A stretch of 64,000 nucleotides of DNA from Mediterraneibacter catenae (GTDB taxonomy: Bacteria; Bacillota; Clostridia; Lachnospirales; Lachnospiraceae), in contig NZ_VMSO01000006.1 in the NCBI RefSeq assembly GCF_008691045.1, forward strand, positions 84,295 through 148,294, written 5' to 3'. The notes beneath the pieces were generated by a model, which was not told the origin of the DNA, ran no database searches, and was given only the letters and a program-made list of their open reading frames with translations. Shown in pieces: positions 1-8,107 of the stretch (within the stretch, counting starts at the first letter, position 1; each line of letters begins with the position of its first letter). Made by a program: the position numbers and the translations under genes.

Positions 1-520
1 GTTCATCCAGACCAAACGTCTCTTCATTTCCGCAGATCTGCAGGACAGAATCCGCAGACGTATAGACGATCATATGCCCTGTGGCGATCTCCTCCTCGCC
101 GAGTTCATCTAAGATCTCCGTTCCGCTGGCACTCTTGTTTCCGATCACTTTGTGTCCTGTCCGTTTCTCCAGCTCTGCGATCAGCTCCGGCGGGAACCCG
201 TGCTCTGTAAATGTCTTAAACGGCTTTGTGACTTCAAGCCCCATCATTTCCCAGTGGCCTGTCATCGTATCCTTGCCCCGGCTCTTCTCATTCAGCTTTC
301 CGTAATACCCAAGGCTCTTCTCCACCGGATCTACCTGTTTTAAAGGCGTCAAGTTCGCCATGCCCATTTTCTGAAGATTAGGCATGTAGAAACTGTCCAC
401 CGACTGTGAGATATGCCCCAGTGTATTAACGCCCACATCCCCGAATTCCGAGGAATCCGACATAGCTCCCACGCCGAGGGAATCCATGACAATGACAAAT
501 ATTCTCTTATATTTCTCCAT
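1..520 (-). CDS. deoB: phosphopentomutase, N-terminal part (runs off the window edge)
   Basis: Interconverts (deoxy)ribose 1-phosphate and 5-phosphate in cytoplasmic nucleoside salvage. The 173 residues present begin [19 protein letters not shown], with the metal-binding Asp of the alkaline-phosphatase fold, and include [10 protein letters not shown], which carries the phosphorylated Thr of the family. The full protein is normally about 390 residues, so the C-terminal half lies outside the window. The start at 520 follows a GGAAGGG ribosome binding site. It is the last gene of a minus-strand nucleoside operon, 39 bp after the nucleoside hydrolase remnant, which fits its job of feeding the released sugar phosphate into the pentose pathway. 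Confidence 0.95.
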   Translation of the reverse strand, partial: MEKYKRIFVIVMDSLGVGAMSDSSEFGDVGVNTLGHISQSVDSFYMPNLQKMGMANLTPLKQVDPVEKSLGYYGKLNEKSRGKDTMTGHWEMMGLEVTKPFKTFTEHGFPPELIAELEKRTGHKVIGNKSASGTEILDELGEEEIATGHMIVYTSADSVLQICGNEETFGLDE

Positions 521-559
521 ACTCAGCCCTTCCTTTCCGGAATTTCTTTCCTGCAGCTT

Positions 560-1124
560 CTATACAGTTTTATTGCTCTCCTCTTCCCAGAACGCAGACA
601 GGAATTCTCTTATAGCTCTGTCTGCATCCGCCTCCACAGCAAAATGGATATCACCGCCGGGAATGGGATGTTCTCTCAGATCTGTAACGATCATTCCTCT
701 CGTATACGTTCCCTCACACTCTACTCTCGCTCTCCTCGTCTCTGTCCGCAGGATGCCTGTTGTTCCGGCGTACATCGCCGCCAGAGGATCATGAAGCGGA
801 CAGTCGTCTATACAGTAGTTCTGCATCTGGTTGCCGTACCAGTAATATTCCAGCGCCCGGTTTAAAAAACTCACGGCCTTTGCAGCCCGGGCGCTCCTGC
901 GCCGGTTCAGCCATTCCATATGCTCCCGTTTCAAGCGGACCTTCATAGTAACGTCCAGTCCCACTGCCGTAACATCCATTCCCGACAGAAACACTTTATC
1001 GCATGCCTCCGGGTCCCCGGTCACATTTGCTTCTCCCATAGGCGACACATTTCCCCTCATGGCAATCGTGCCGCCCATCATGACCATCCTCCAATCCGGG
1101 TACAGTTATTCGCACCTTTTTCAT
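560..1124 (-). pseudogene. ribonucleoside hydrolase, N-terminal half deleted
   Basis: An inosine-uridine preferring nucleoside hydrolase hydrolyses nucleosides to base plus ribose. The C-terminal half is recognisable: VMMGGT, GNVSPMGEANVTGDPEA and DCPLHDPLAAM are family signatures. The expected N-terminal DxDPGxDDA metal site is absent. A good start (AGGAGGAAAAACAAATG, ATG at 1124) overlaps the stop of the GntR gene as ATGA and begins MKKV as the family does, but after about six codons the frame shifts and joins sequence in front of VMMGG. This is an internal deletion of roughly 130 codons that left the two ends out of frame. A downstream ATG near 1087 could still give a 175-residue fragment, which would lack the active site. 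Confidence 0.8.
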
Positions 1125-1861
1125 TTGTTTTTCCTCCTCAGACTTAGTTCATAGAGATCTGCCGTCATATATAATTTCTGTGATAATACAGGGGTGTCGT
1201 ACTGGGTATAAAGTTCTTCTTCAAGGGTCAGAATCGCTTCCTCTTCCGGAATTTCCAGTATGTTCGCAAGCCGTTCTCTCGCCTTCCTCATACGGAGTTT
1301 TGTATCACTGTAGATTCCCGATGAGTTAAGTACTTTCATATAATATTCGTACACACTGTCCGTATTCTCCAGATCCACATTGCTTTTCTCAAGAATAGCG
1401 TAAGGCATATAAACCATTGCAAATCCCACCGGCATCTTCTGACTGTAGTATGTGATATCAATTACAGCCACAATGCTCGAAGGTCTGAGTTTCAATACTT
1501 CCTGATGCTTCTGTGTGGCCGGCTGAAAACCGATCGTCAGCACCTTTTCATCAACAGGCTGAAGACAGAACTCGATGATCGGATTTCCGATCTTCTCCAG
1601 CCCTCCTGCTGTCACGTCATGATTGGAAAGGACAATATTACCTTTTCCCTGATGGTTGCTGATCAGGCCGTCCTCCTGAAGGAGAAGCATTGCCTGCCGC
1701 AGTGTCCCCCTGCTCACCTTGAACTGTTCTGCCAGGATATTTTCGCCCGGCAGCTTGTCGCCGGGTTTATATTTTCCTTCTTTCAGCCACTGTGTGATCG
1801 TCTCGTAAACAGATACGTATAAAGGTATTTTTACGTTTTTTTCTTTGATAATATTGTCCAT
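1121..1861 (-). CDS. GntR/HutC-family transcriptional regulator (UTRA ligand domain)
   Basis: A 246-residue DNA-binding regulator. An N-terminal winged helix (YKPGDKLPGENILAEQFKVSR, about residues 33-53, then TLRQAMLLLQEDGLI) is followed by a UTRA effector domain (VLKLRPSSIVAVIDITYYSQ to DLYELSLR). The start at 1861 has AAGGAG 11 bases upstream; a start at 1882 would contain that site. The gene sits inside the nucleoside transport/salvage operon and its stop overlaps the start of the nucleoside hydrolase remnant, so it is probably the operon's local repressor with a nucleoside or sugar phosphate as effector (inference). A perfect inverted repeat lies 88 bp upstream. Confidence 0.85.
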   Translation of the reverse strand: MDNIIKEKNVKIPLYVSVYETITQWLKEGKYKPGDKLPGENILAEQFKVSRGTLRQAMLLLQEDGLISNHQGKGNIVLSNHDVTAGGLEKIGNPIIEFCLQPVDEKVLTIGFQPATQKHQEVLKLRPSSIVAVIDITYYSQKMPVGFAMVYMPYAILEKSNVDLENTDSVYEYYMKVLNSSGIYSDTKLRMRKARERLANILEIPEEEAILTLEEELYTQYDTPVLSQKLYMTADLYELSLRRKNK

Positions 1862-1948
1862 ACAGGTATATTCTCCTTCCACTAATCACAGGATACTGCA
1901 GTTCATTCCCCGATTATCCTGATCTGGTATAAACCGCAGATTTTATCA

Positions 1949-1977
1949 GGTGTACAAGTAATTTTTACTTGTACACC
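1949..1977. promoter_or_regulatory. perfect 13-bp inverted repeat, candidate GntR operator
   Basis: GGTGTACAAGTAA and its exact complement TTACTTGTACACC are separated by three T. It lies between the downstream permease gene (stop at 1999) and the GntR start at 1861. HutC-type repressors bind palindromes of this size. The word TGTACAAGT recurs at the promoter of the substrate-binding lipoprotein at 10233, the other end of the operon. Confidence 0.65.
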
Positions 1978-1998
1978 AACCTTATGATTAGTATAAGG

Positions 1999-2904
1999 CT
2001 AATCCACCAGTTTGCCAAGTGCTTCCGGCCCTTTTACTCTCTTGCCTACAAACAGCAGAATCAGGAGCGTGACCACATACGGAAGCATCTGGACGATCTG
2101 TGACGGGATCTCGAAGTCCGTCAGATAGAATCTTGCTGCCTGTGCCACGGCAAATACCATACCTGCCCCCAGTGAGCCGATGGGATTCCAGCCGCCGAAG
2201 ATATTTGCCGCCAGCCCCATGAAACCACGCCCGGATACCATATCTGTAACAAACAGGTTGTTCTGTGCAAGTGACAGATAAGATCCTGCAAGTCCTGCGA
2301 TAGCTCCTGCCGCCATCATGGCAGTATAGCGGTAACGATTGACCGGGACACCACAGGTCTGTACAGCATAAGGCTGATCGCCGATAGCACGGTAACGCAG
2401 ACCGTATTTTGTCCGGTAGAACAGGATCCATGTAGCCGCTACGATCAGGATCATCAAATACAGGTACGGCGACTGCTCATAGAACAGAGCCCCGATCACC
2501 GGGATCTTCGACAGACCGGGTACGGTAAAACCTGAAAACGCGTCCACAGAATCAGACATTCCTTCCGTGTGCCAGATGGCTTTTAACATGACCGCCGTAA
2601 TACCGCTGGCAAAGAGATTGATCCCGACTCCGACTACAGACTGCTGTGCTTTCCATTTCAGACAGAACAATGCGTAGAGCCAGCCGACAAGAGCTCCGGC
2701 AAGGACAGAAAGCACTGCGCCGGCAAATGCGGAGCCGGTAAAGAAAGAACCAGCCACACCGGCAAATGCGCCGATCAGCATGAGGCCCTCCACACCCAGC
2801 AGGATGATACCGCCGCGCTCCGCGATCGTCCCGCAGAGTGCGCCAAGAACGATAGGTACCGACAACTGCAGCATAAGCGCAAGAAAATTATTAATATCTG
2901 CCAT
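1999..2904 (-). CDS. nucleoside ABC transporter permease (second, BPD_transp_2)
   Basis: Inner-membrane permease of about 301 residues with 8-10 hydrophobic segments, of the branched-chain/ribose type found with BMP-family lipoproteins (Bacillus NupQ/YufQ relatives). Family sequence includes GIILLGVEGLMLIGAF and AARGGxxGL-like GRGFMGLAANIFGGWNPIG. The ATG at 2904 follows GAGAGGG by eight bases; a GTG at 2913 overlapping the previous stop is an alternative. It pairs with the permease immediately upstream. With the ATPase gene of this operon broken, the pair probably has no energiser unless another ATPase substitutes. Confidence 0.9.
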   Translation of the reverse strand: MADINNFLALMLQLSVPIVLGALCGTIAERGGIILLGVEGLMLIGAFAGVAGSFFTGSAFAGAVLSVLAGALVGWLYALFCLKWKAQQSVVGVGINLFASGITAVMLKAIWHTEGMSDSVDAFSGFTVPGLSKIPVIGALFYEQSPYLYLMILIVAATWILFYRTKYGLRYRAIGDQPYAVQTCGVPVNRYRYTAMMAAGAIAGLAGSYLSLAQNNLFVTDMVSGRGFMGLAANIFGGWNPIGSLGAGMVFAVAQAARFYLTDFEIPSQIVQMLPYVVTLLILLFVGKRVKGPEALGKLVD

Positions 2905-2909
2905 TATGA

Positions 2910-3941
2910 TCACCCTCTCTTTCTCTTCTTATTCCATTTGATCAGTTCCGGAGCCGCCACCAGAAGGATGACAAGACTCTGGACTACTGTTACCATGTTG
3001 GTAGATACGTCGGTCACACGGCTCATACGCAGTGCGCCCATGTCCATGATGCCGAACAGAAGCGCTGTAAGCAGTACGCCCGCCGGATGGTTGCGGCCGA
3101 GGATCGCTACCGCGATTCCCGTAAATCCGAATGACGGGGAGAAGCCTTCGATAAATCTGTGGTACTTGCCGAATACTTCCGTGATTCCCGCAAGGGCTGC
3201 CAGCCCGCCGCTCAGGACCATTGCCATGATCATGTAAGTTTTCACCCGGATACCCGCCGTGCCTGCCGCCGACGGGTTCACGCCTACCGCACGAAGCTGG
3301 TATCCCACGGAGGTCTTCCATAAGAAGATATACATAAGAACCGCAACTGCGATCAGGATAAAAAGCGCTGTCGTAAGCTGTGTCTGGGGGATCAGTCTTC
3401 CCAGCCATGCACTCTCCGGGAGCACTTCTGTCTGTGCAGTGGAGCCGTCCGACTTGACCGGTCCGTTTACAAGCCATGAGGTAAACAGCGTACAGATATA
3501 GTTCAGCATGATCGCCACGATCACTTCATTTGTATTGAGTCTCGCTTTAAAGAATCCCGGGATGCCGCCCACGATCATCCCCGCAAAGATACCTGCAATG
3601 ATACTTACGATCAGCACGATGGGCGCCGGGAAAGAGGACAGGCTCAAAGCAGTCAGGACGGCTGCCATAGCCCCTGCATGGAGCTGTCCTTCCGCTCCGA
3701 TATTGAGCATGCCGCAGCGGAAGCCAAGTGCCACCGCCAGTCCGGTAAATGCCAGCGGAATACTTTTACTGATCGTGTTTGCTATAGATTTCGGGCTCCC
3801 CAGCGCTCCCTTTAAGAGAGCTCCGTACGCTTCAATGGGGGACTCGCCTGACAGCAGGATAAACAGAGCGCCGACCAGAATGGCGATTCCGATGGCTGCC
3901 AGAGATTTCTTCAGTTCACTCATCTGTTCCCATTTCTTCAT
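2910..3941 (-). CDS. nucleoside ABC transporter permease (first, BPD_transp_2)
   Basis: Inner-membrane permease, 343 residues, related to Bacillus NupP/YufP. It shows FRCGMLNIGAEGQLHAGAM and the GVNPSAAGTAGI cytoplasmic loop of nucleoside permeases. The start ATG overlaps the stop of the ATPase fragment (ATGA at 3938-3941), with GGGAGG upstream, so translation was coupled to the ATPase. It forms the channel with the following permease gene. Confidence 0.9.
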   Translation of the reverse strand: MKKWEQMSELKKSLAAIGIAILVGALFILLSGESPIEAYGALLKGALGSPKSIANTISKSIPLAFTGLAVALGFRCGMLNIGAEGQLHAGAMAAVLTALSLSSFPAPIVLIVSIIAGIFAGMIVGGIPGFFKARLNTNEVIVAIMLNYICTLFTSWLVNGPVKSDGSTAQTEVLPESAWLGRLIPQTQLTTALFILIAVAVLMYIFLWKTSVGYQLRAVGVNPSAAGTAGIRVKTYMIMAMVLSGGLAALAGITEVFGKYHRFIEGFSPSFGFTGIAVAILGRNHPAGVLLTALLFGIMDMGALRMSRVTDVSTNMVTVVQSLVILLVAAPELIKWNKKRKRG

Positions 3942-4367
3942 GAGTTCTTACCTCCCGCACTTTTTCCTGTCATAAACAGTCCGATTTCTTCTTTTGTATA
4001 TTCTCCGTTCTCAAACAGGGCGCTCACTCTTCCTTCATAGAGCACTGCGATCCGGTCGCTTAAGTTCATGATATCCGAAAGCTCTGCTGATATAAGAAGG
4101 ATAGCTTTCCCCTGTTCTTTGAGCTCGAGCAGTGTCCGGTGCACCTTCTCGATAGCTCCGATATCCAGGCCTCTCACCGGCTGCGCCACAAGCATGAATG
4201 CCGGATCATGGCTTGTCTCTCTTCCGAGGATGATCTTCTGCTGGTTTCCGCCCGAGAGCTGTCCGATGGGCTGATCCAGTCCCGCCAGCTTTGTTTCGAA
4301 CCGTTCCACCTGTTCCTGCGCGTCCTTTTGCAGATTTGCATAATTGATAAAACCGTGGCTGTTTACT
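3938..4367 (-). pseudogene. nucleoside ABC transporter ATPase, 3' fragment
   Basis: The last ~143 codons of a two-domain sugar/nucleoside ABC ATPase (RbsA/NupO-like, normally about 510 residues). Visible parts are HGFINYANLQKDAQ, the second signature LSGGNQQKIILGRE, the degenerate Walker B region (MLVAQPVRGLDIGAIE, with the usual aspartate-glutamate absent as is common in domain 2 of this family) and the H-loop region LLISAEL. The open frame continues into element sequence to 4432 and could in principle be translated from there. The matching 5' fragment is at 8875-9151, on the other side of the inserted element. Confidence 0.85.
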
Positions 4368-4368
4368 G

Positions 4369-4381
4369 ATGTGCGATAAAG
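4369..4381 (+). repeat. left terminal inverted repeat of the element
   Basis: ATGTGCGATAAAG, preceded by G so that GA (4368-4369) is the probable crossover dinucleotide. It matches the right end in 12 of 13 positions. Confidence 0.7.
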
Positions 4382-4453
4382 AAGTAATAGAAGTGTAAAA
4401 AATTTTGCCGTTCCTATCCGGCACTTGCGCATTGTGTCGGATAGGTCGGGCGG

Positions 4454-5170
4454 TTATTCTGGCAAGTCAATCTTGCCGACAAAGCTGTAATAAATCTCAA
4501 TGTCCTGTCTGCGGGTGCCGTTCTCGTCATAGCTGCACTCATGCACGACGATTTTCTCAATCATTTCCCGCAAGAGGGTGGGGGTCAATTCCTCAAAGGC
4601 AAGGTGCTTTCGGACGATACCCATAAACTTTTCCACGTTGACGGTGGCGGCCTGCGACTTGTCCAGTTCGGCCTGCAAAGCGGCGGCGCGGTCTTTCAGT
4701 TCCCGCTGTTCCTGCTCATAGTCTGCCGACAGTTCCATGAAACGCTCGTCGCTGATTTTGCCGTTCACATTGTCCTCATACAGCCGCTTGATAATGCGGC
4801 TCACTTCGGAAATACGCTCCTGCGCCTGTTCAAGCTGCTTGGTGGCTGCGGCGGTCTTTCTCTTGCCGCCGATCTCGTTCTGCTGGATAAGCAGCTTCAC
4901 AAAGCGGCTCTCATGCTTGGCGGCGTATTCGGTCACCTGCCGGAGATTGGAGAGGACACCGGCGGTCAACAGGTCGGTACGGATAAAGTGCGCCGTACAG
5001 TCGCGGGTGCGCTTCTTGTAGCTGCCGCAGATGTAACAGTCCTGCTTGCGGTTCTTGTTCTGATACCGCTGCTGGTACATCACATCATGCTCAAAAAGCA
5101 GGTATTGTTCGGCGGCTCCGTAGTCGGCGTTTTTAGAGTTGATATGTTTGAGTGTTGCCAACCGCGTCAC
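4454..5170 (-). pseudogene. fusion of relaxase N-terminus and large serine recombinase C-terminus
   Basis: The first ~29 residues (ATLKHINSKNADYGAAEQYL, LFEHD) are the conserved start of the relaxase of Tn1549-like elements. From about residue 31 the protein becomes the C-terminal half of a TnpX/TndX-type serine recombinase: zinc ribbon DCYICGSYKKRTRDC, HFIRTDLL, a coiled coil around residues 90-170, and the DUF4368-like end VEKFMGIVRKHLAFEELTP, LREMIEKIVVHE. The recombinase catalytic domain and nearly all of the relaxase are gone, so one deletion removed everything between the mobilisation and recombinase genes while keeping frame. The 238-residue product could be made but has neither nuclease nor recombinase active site. 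The start is ATG 5170 or TTG 5161. Confidence 0.8.
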
Positions 5171-5531
5171 CTACTTTCTTGAGGACTTCATACTTGAGGG
5201 CGGCAAGGTCGGCTATGGCGGCGCGTACCTCGCCGGAGAGCGCATTGTAGGGTGCGCCGTACTCGTTCAGATACCGGGCTATCTGGTTGAGGTTGCCGCC
5301 GATCCTGCCGTACTCGGCGGCCAGCTTCCCGACAGCGGAGAGCAGTTCGTCATTGACCGCCGACACATGGATAACGGAGCGTATGGTGGTGCGCCGTATC
5401 GCCTGCCGGAGAAATTCGGACTGGCTGATACCATAGGGCGCAAGCCGCGCTGTGAAGTCGGCATATTCATCTTCGGACAGCCGGGTTTTCACAACGCGGC
5501 TGCGGTGGGGTGTGTTGTATCGCTTCGGCAT
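5133..5531 (-). CDS. mobC: MobC-like relaxosome protein
   Basis: Accessory protein that helps a relaxase nick oriT. The 132 residues have a ribbon-helix-helix N-terminus (RVVKTRLSEDEYADFTARL, AQSEFLR-like SQSEFLRQAIRR) and the MobC signature GRIGGNLNQIARYLNE. The ATG at 5531 follows AAAGGAGG by nine bases; the upstream ATG at 5552 contains that site and is unlikely. Its 3' end overlaps the relaxase start by 38 bp, the usual arrangement in Tn1549-like elements. With the relaxase truncated it could only serve a relaxase supplied by another element. Confidence 0.85.
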   Translation of the reverse strand: MPKRYNTPHRSRVVKTRLSEDEYADFTARLAPYGISQSEFLRQAIRRTTIRSVIHVSAVNDELLSAVGKLAAEYGRIGGNLNQIARYLNEYGAPYNALSGEVRAAIADLAALKYEVLKKVGDAVGNTQTYQL

Positions 5532-6209
5532 GGGCTGTAAACCTCCTTTCACTTATCACAAAAAATAGGCTGGTCTGTTAGGTATTTCCGGGGCAGTTCT
5601 CGCAAAAAACGGCCTGCCGGACGGAAATCTTTTTGCGGCGCAAGCCGCCATAGCAGGGTTTGGGGAAGGCACTCCCCAACAAGTTTCCCGCGAGGGCCAA
5701 AACCGCAGAATTGCGGATTTTGGCACCGTGGTAGAAACTTGCTCTGTAACTGCCGCAGACTGCCCCCGTCTGTTTTTTCCGTACATAGAACGGACAGGGC
5801 GGGGCTTCCGGCTCGCTGTGTGCTATCTTTTTCTTCCGTCAATATGACGCCGGAACGGGGCTTTGCTGCCCGCTGGACGGGGATTTTTCAAAATTTCTTT
5901 TGCCTTAGTAATCCGGGCAACAGGATTTTGGCAACCGGCGGGGCAGAGAAATTTTCCTTTCACTCCCTACACCACCGCGTTTTGAAATTTGCCAAACGAA
6001 ACGGGAAATTTTCTCTTTGCTTCCTACTACGGACAAAAATCAAAAATGCCAAACACCGGGGCAGGAAAATTTCTCTCTCACTTACTACTACAATCCGAAC
6101 AGAGCAAAATGGCCGGGAACGGAGCCGGACAACAAAAAAAGCAGCAAATCTTTTTCAGACTTACTGCTTTCGCTGGCCGCCGGTGACGGCTGGTATTCAG
6201 TTTTAGGGC
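5532..6209. other. gene-free stretch of the element, probable oriT/leader region
   Basis: I see no credible gene in these 678 bp on either strand: the open frames have no ribosome binding site and no recognisable sequence. In related elements the region upstream of mobC holds the transfer origin, so an oriT is plausible (inference). It contains the tandem repeats described separately at 5946-6095. Confidence 0.45.
5946..6120 (+). repeat. three imperfect ~60-bp tandem repeats
   Basis: Units begin near 5946, 6004 and 6064. Each opens with a variant of GRGAAATTTTCTCTTTCACT followed by a CCTACTAC-like stretch, and the first two also share a downstream AAATTTGCCAAAC / AAAATGCCAAAC block; the third has AAAATGGCCGGG there. 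Spacing is 58 and 60 bp. They sit in the gene-free stretch upstream of mobC and may be protein-binding iterons or leader sequences. Confidence 0.65.
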
Positions 6210-6407
6210 TTATCGGTCAAAGCGAAATTTGAACAGGGCGGCAATTAGCTTCTGCTTCACATATTCCTCAACCTCGGCGTTGACTTTCCCGTGTACTTTG
6301 GAGCAGTAGCGGATATATCCGGCGTAGTGGGAAAGAACGGTGTCGATTGCGTCCGGGTCGCCCTTATGCGCCTTGACGATTGTTTCATAGGGGAGAAGTT
6401 TACTCAT
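6210..6407 (-). CDS. small helix-turn-helix protein of Tn916/Tn1549 type (HTH_16)
   Basis: A 65-residue protein, MSKLLPYETIVKAHKGDPDA then VLSHYAGYIRYCSK and EVEEYVKQKLIAALFKFR, matching the small HTH proteins (Tn916 Orf8 type) encoded beside the sigma-like protein in this class of element. The start overlaps the stop of the sigma-like gene (ATGA, 6404-6407), so the two are translationally coupled. It is thought to act in regulation of the element; its exact role is not established. Confidence 0.8.
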   Translation of the reverse strand: MSKLLPYETIVKAHKGDPDAIDTVLSHYAGYIRYCSKVHGKVNAEVEEYVKQKLIAALFKFRFDR

Positions 6408-6826
6408 AGCGTTTTCCCTCCCTCCATAAGCCGCCGGAGCCGCTTCAAGGCAAGCTGGATATGCCGCCCCGCTGTGCTGCGTGTCCGGCCAATATGTACG
6501 CCGATCACGCGCTGCGGCTGGCGTAGGAAATAGTAGCGGAAAATTTCTTCCTGTGCCTGCTCCGGCAAGAGTGCAAGGGCGGCGGCAAGCTCCGCATGAT
6601 ACAGAACGGCGGTCTGGCCGCAGGCGTTAAAAAGATATTCTTCAAGCTGTTCCGGTTCGGCAAACTGGACAAACTTCTCATTCATCAGATAGTCAAGGGA
6701 AACTTCCCGTTCCCACCTCCGGCGCAACTTCAAGATTATATCTATGGCGGCGTGACGAATGACAATTTTGCAAAAGGCATTGAAGGTGTACTGGATATGC
6801 ACCTTGTAGGCTTCATCTTCGGTCAT
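6404..6826 (-). CDS. sigma-70-like regulator of Tn916/Tn1549 type
   Basis: A 140-residue protein resembling Tn916 Orf7: a region-2-like start (AYKVHIQYTFNAFCKIVIRH), then a region-4-like helix-turn-helix (LALLPEQAQEEIFRYYFLRQ, QRVIGVHIGRTRSTAGRHIQ, LALKRLRRLM). The ATG at 6826 follows AGAGGGGGAG and is preferred to an upstream start at 6937 that has no site. It is coupled to the small HTH gene downstream. In Tn916 this gene class controls excision and transfer functions. Confidence 0.8.
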   Translation of the reverse strand: MTEDEAYKVHIQYTFNAFCKIVIRHAAIDIILKLRRRWEREVSLDYLMNEKFVQFAEPEQLEEYLFNACGQTAVLYHAELAAALALLPEQAQEEIFRYYFLRQPQRVIGVHIGRTRSTAGRHIQLALKRLRRLMEGGKTL

Positions 6827-6855
6827 GGAAACTCCCCCTCTCTGAATAATAGTAC

Positions 6856-6884
6856 GGGGCGGCAGCACTTCTTGCTGTCGCCCC
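6856..6884. other. 12-bp hairpin upstream of the sigma-like gene
   Basis: GGGGCGGCAGCA pairs with TGCTGTCGCCCC (one G-T pair) around a five-base loop. There is no strong T run on either side, so it is more likely a leader or attenuator structure than a simple terminator. Confidence 0.5.
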
Positions 6885-7006
6885 TTGATTGCCTGTCTGC
6901 AAAGGCGGGCGGGGCTGTCAACGGCGGCGCGTTTCATCTTGACCGTTGACTGGCTCGGCTGGCTTTGCTATTTCTGAACAGTGCAGAAAGTTTTTCTCAT
7001 ATGATA

Positions 7007-7552
7007 TTAAAACTTATCAGCTAAAGCTGCCGCCTGCACACACCCATCTGTCTTGTCAATATCGCCTGTATTTACAACTGCCGGAATCATTACTGCACCA
7101 ATCATTTTCCATTTCAATAATGCAGCAGACCGTTCAATAGGATTCCGAATACCGTCCATAACAGATTTATCATCTTCCTCGCAACAAGTAATGATGGCAC
7201 ACTCTTTTCCAGAAATATCTACTTCTGCATGATAGAATGAGAATAGCTTATCAATGACCGCCTTTATCTGTGACGGAATCGTGTACCAGTAAACCGGCAT
7301 AGAAAAAACAACAGCGTCGGCTTCCTGAATAGCTGGGGCAATCACATTGAAATCATCATCAAACGAACAGGCTTTTCCTGTCTTGAAGCAAGTTTCGCAG
7401 GCATGACAACCGCTTACACTCATCATAGCAGCGTCAAACCGCTTTACCGTATGCCCTTTTTTTTCCGCCGCCTGGATAAAAGCCTCTGTCATTGCAAAAC
7501 TGTTTCCTTTTTTGCGGGGGCTACCTGTGATTACAACAATTTTTTTGCTCAT
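7007..7552 (-). CDS. flavodoxin-like NAD(P)H-dependent FMN reductase
   Basis: A 181-residue cytoplasmic flavoprotein. It starts MSKKIVVITGSPRKKGNSF, the FMN phosphate-binding loop of this fold, followed by a cysteine pair region CHACETCFKTGKAC, typical of the iron-sulfur flavoprotein/oxidoreductase group, and MPVYWYTIPSQIKAVIDKLF around the flavin ring. The ATG at 7552 follows AAGGAGGACAAATTTT. It is divergent from an HxlR regulator, the common arrangement for quinone/electrophile-responsive reductases. It is cargo of the inserted element, AT-richer than the mobilisation genes next to it. Confidence 0.85.
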   Translation of the reverse strand: MSKKIVVITGSPRKKGNSFAMTEAFIQAAEKKGHTVKRFDAAMMSVSGCHACETCFKTGKACSFDDDFNVIAPAIQEADAVVFSMPVYWYTIPSQIKAVIDKLFSFYHAEVDISGKECAIITCCEEDDKSVMDGIRNPIERSAALLKWKMIGAVMIPAVVNTGDIDKTDGCVQAAALADKF

Positions 7553-7635
7553 AAAATTTGTCCTCCTTATGATAGCGGGATTGACTTTTCCCTCTTTTGA
7601 TATTATCATAATAACAAGAATGGGATAGAAATCAA

Positions 7636-7658
7636 GTACGCACAATTAAGTGCGATAC
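7636..7658. promoter_or_regulatory. inverted repeat between flavoprotein and HxlR genes, candidate operator
   Basis: GTACGCAC and GTGCGATAC form an imperfect inverted repeat in the divergent promoter region; TACTTACG follows at 7675. The same words, AAGTACGCAC then TACTTAC, occur upstream of the DUF1349 gene at 8759-8787. Confidence 0.55.
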
Positions 7659-7698
7659 CAAAATCAGAGTAATATACTTACGAAAAGGAAAGTGTAAA

Positions 7699-8031
7699 AT
7701 GAGCGAACGCAATATTTCAAATGAGTGCTTTAGAAGTACGGGATTTAGTTATACTTTATCTTTGATTAACGGAAAATACAAAATGACGATACTCTATGTT
7801 CTGGCCGAATTTGGAGTTGTACGTTTCAATGAGATGAAAAAATACATTGATGAAATTTCCTACAAAACATTAAGCTCTACCTTGAAAGAATTAGAAGCAG
7901 ATAAATTAGTCCATAGAGAAGAATATCCGCAAATTCCCCCAAAAGTCGAATACAGCCTTACAGAACGCGGAAAATCACTTATTCCTATACTGGAAACAAT
8001 GTGCGATTGGGGAGAAGAAAACAGATTGTAA
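7699..8031 (+). CDS. HxlR-family transcriptional regulator
   Basis: A 110-residue winged-helix regulator: NECFRSTGFSYTLSLINGKY with the family's early cysteine, KMTILYVLAEFGVVRFNEMK, the recognition region ISYKTLSSTLKELEADKLVH, then the wing PPKVEYSLTERGKSL. The single N-terminal Cys is the redox-sensing position in characterised relatives such as HypR and YodB. The start follows AAGGAAAG. It is divergent from the flavoprotein and probably controls it, and perhaps the DUF1349 gene, through shared operator words. Confidence 0.9.
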   Translation: MSERNISNECFRSTGFSYTLSLINGKYKMTILYVLAEFGVVRFNEMKKYIDEISYKTLSSTLKELEADKLVHREEYPQIPPKVEYSLTERGKSLIPILETMCDWGEENRL

Positions 8032-8032
8032 A

Positions 8033-8068
8033 AAGCAGACTGAAATCTGAAACGGTTTCGGTCTGCTT
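8033..8068. terminator. hairpin terminator after the HxlR gene
   Basis: AAGCAGACTGAAA pairs with TTTCGGTCTGCTT with one G-T pair, directly after the TAA stop. It lies between convergent genes and can serve both strands (TTCTT on the plus side, TTTTT on the minus side). Confidence 0.75.
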
Positions 8069-8107
8069 CTTCATTGCCTTTCGCTTGTGATAGCGGCATA
8101 TAATTAT

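Noticed and set aside
4541..5182. 213-codon plus-strand open frame opposite the relaxase/recombinase fusion
   Set aside because: Shadow of the GC-rich coding strand; the minus-strand product has clear domains.
5549..5842. 97-codon open frame upstream of mobC on the minus strand
   Set aside because: No ribosome binding site or recognisable sequence; it lies in the non-coding leader/oriT region of the element.
5946..6120. CRISPR-like array
   Set aside because: Units are only three, diverged along their whole length, and lack a constant repeat with variable spacer pattern.
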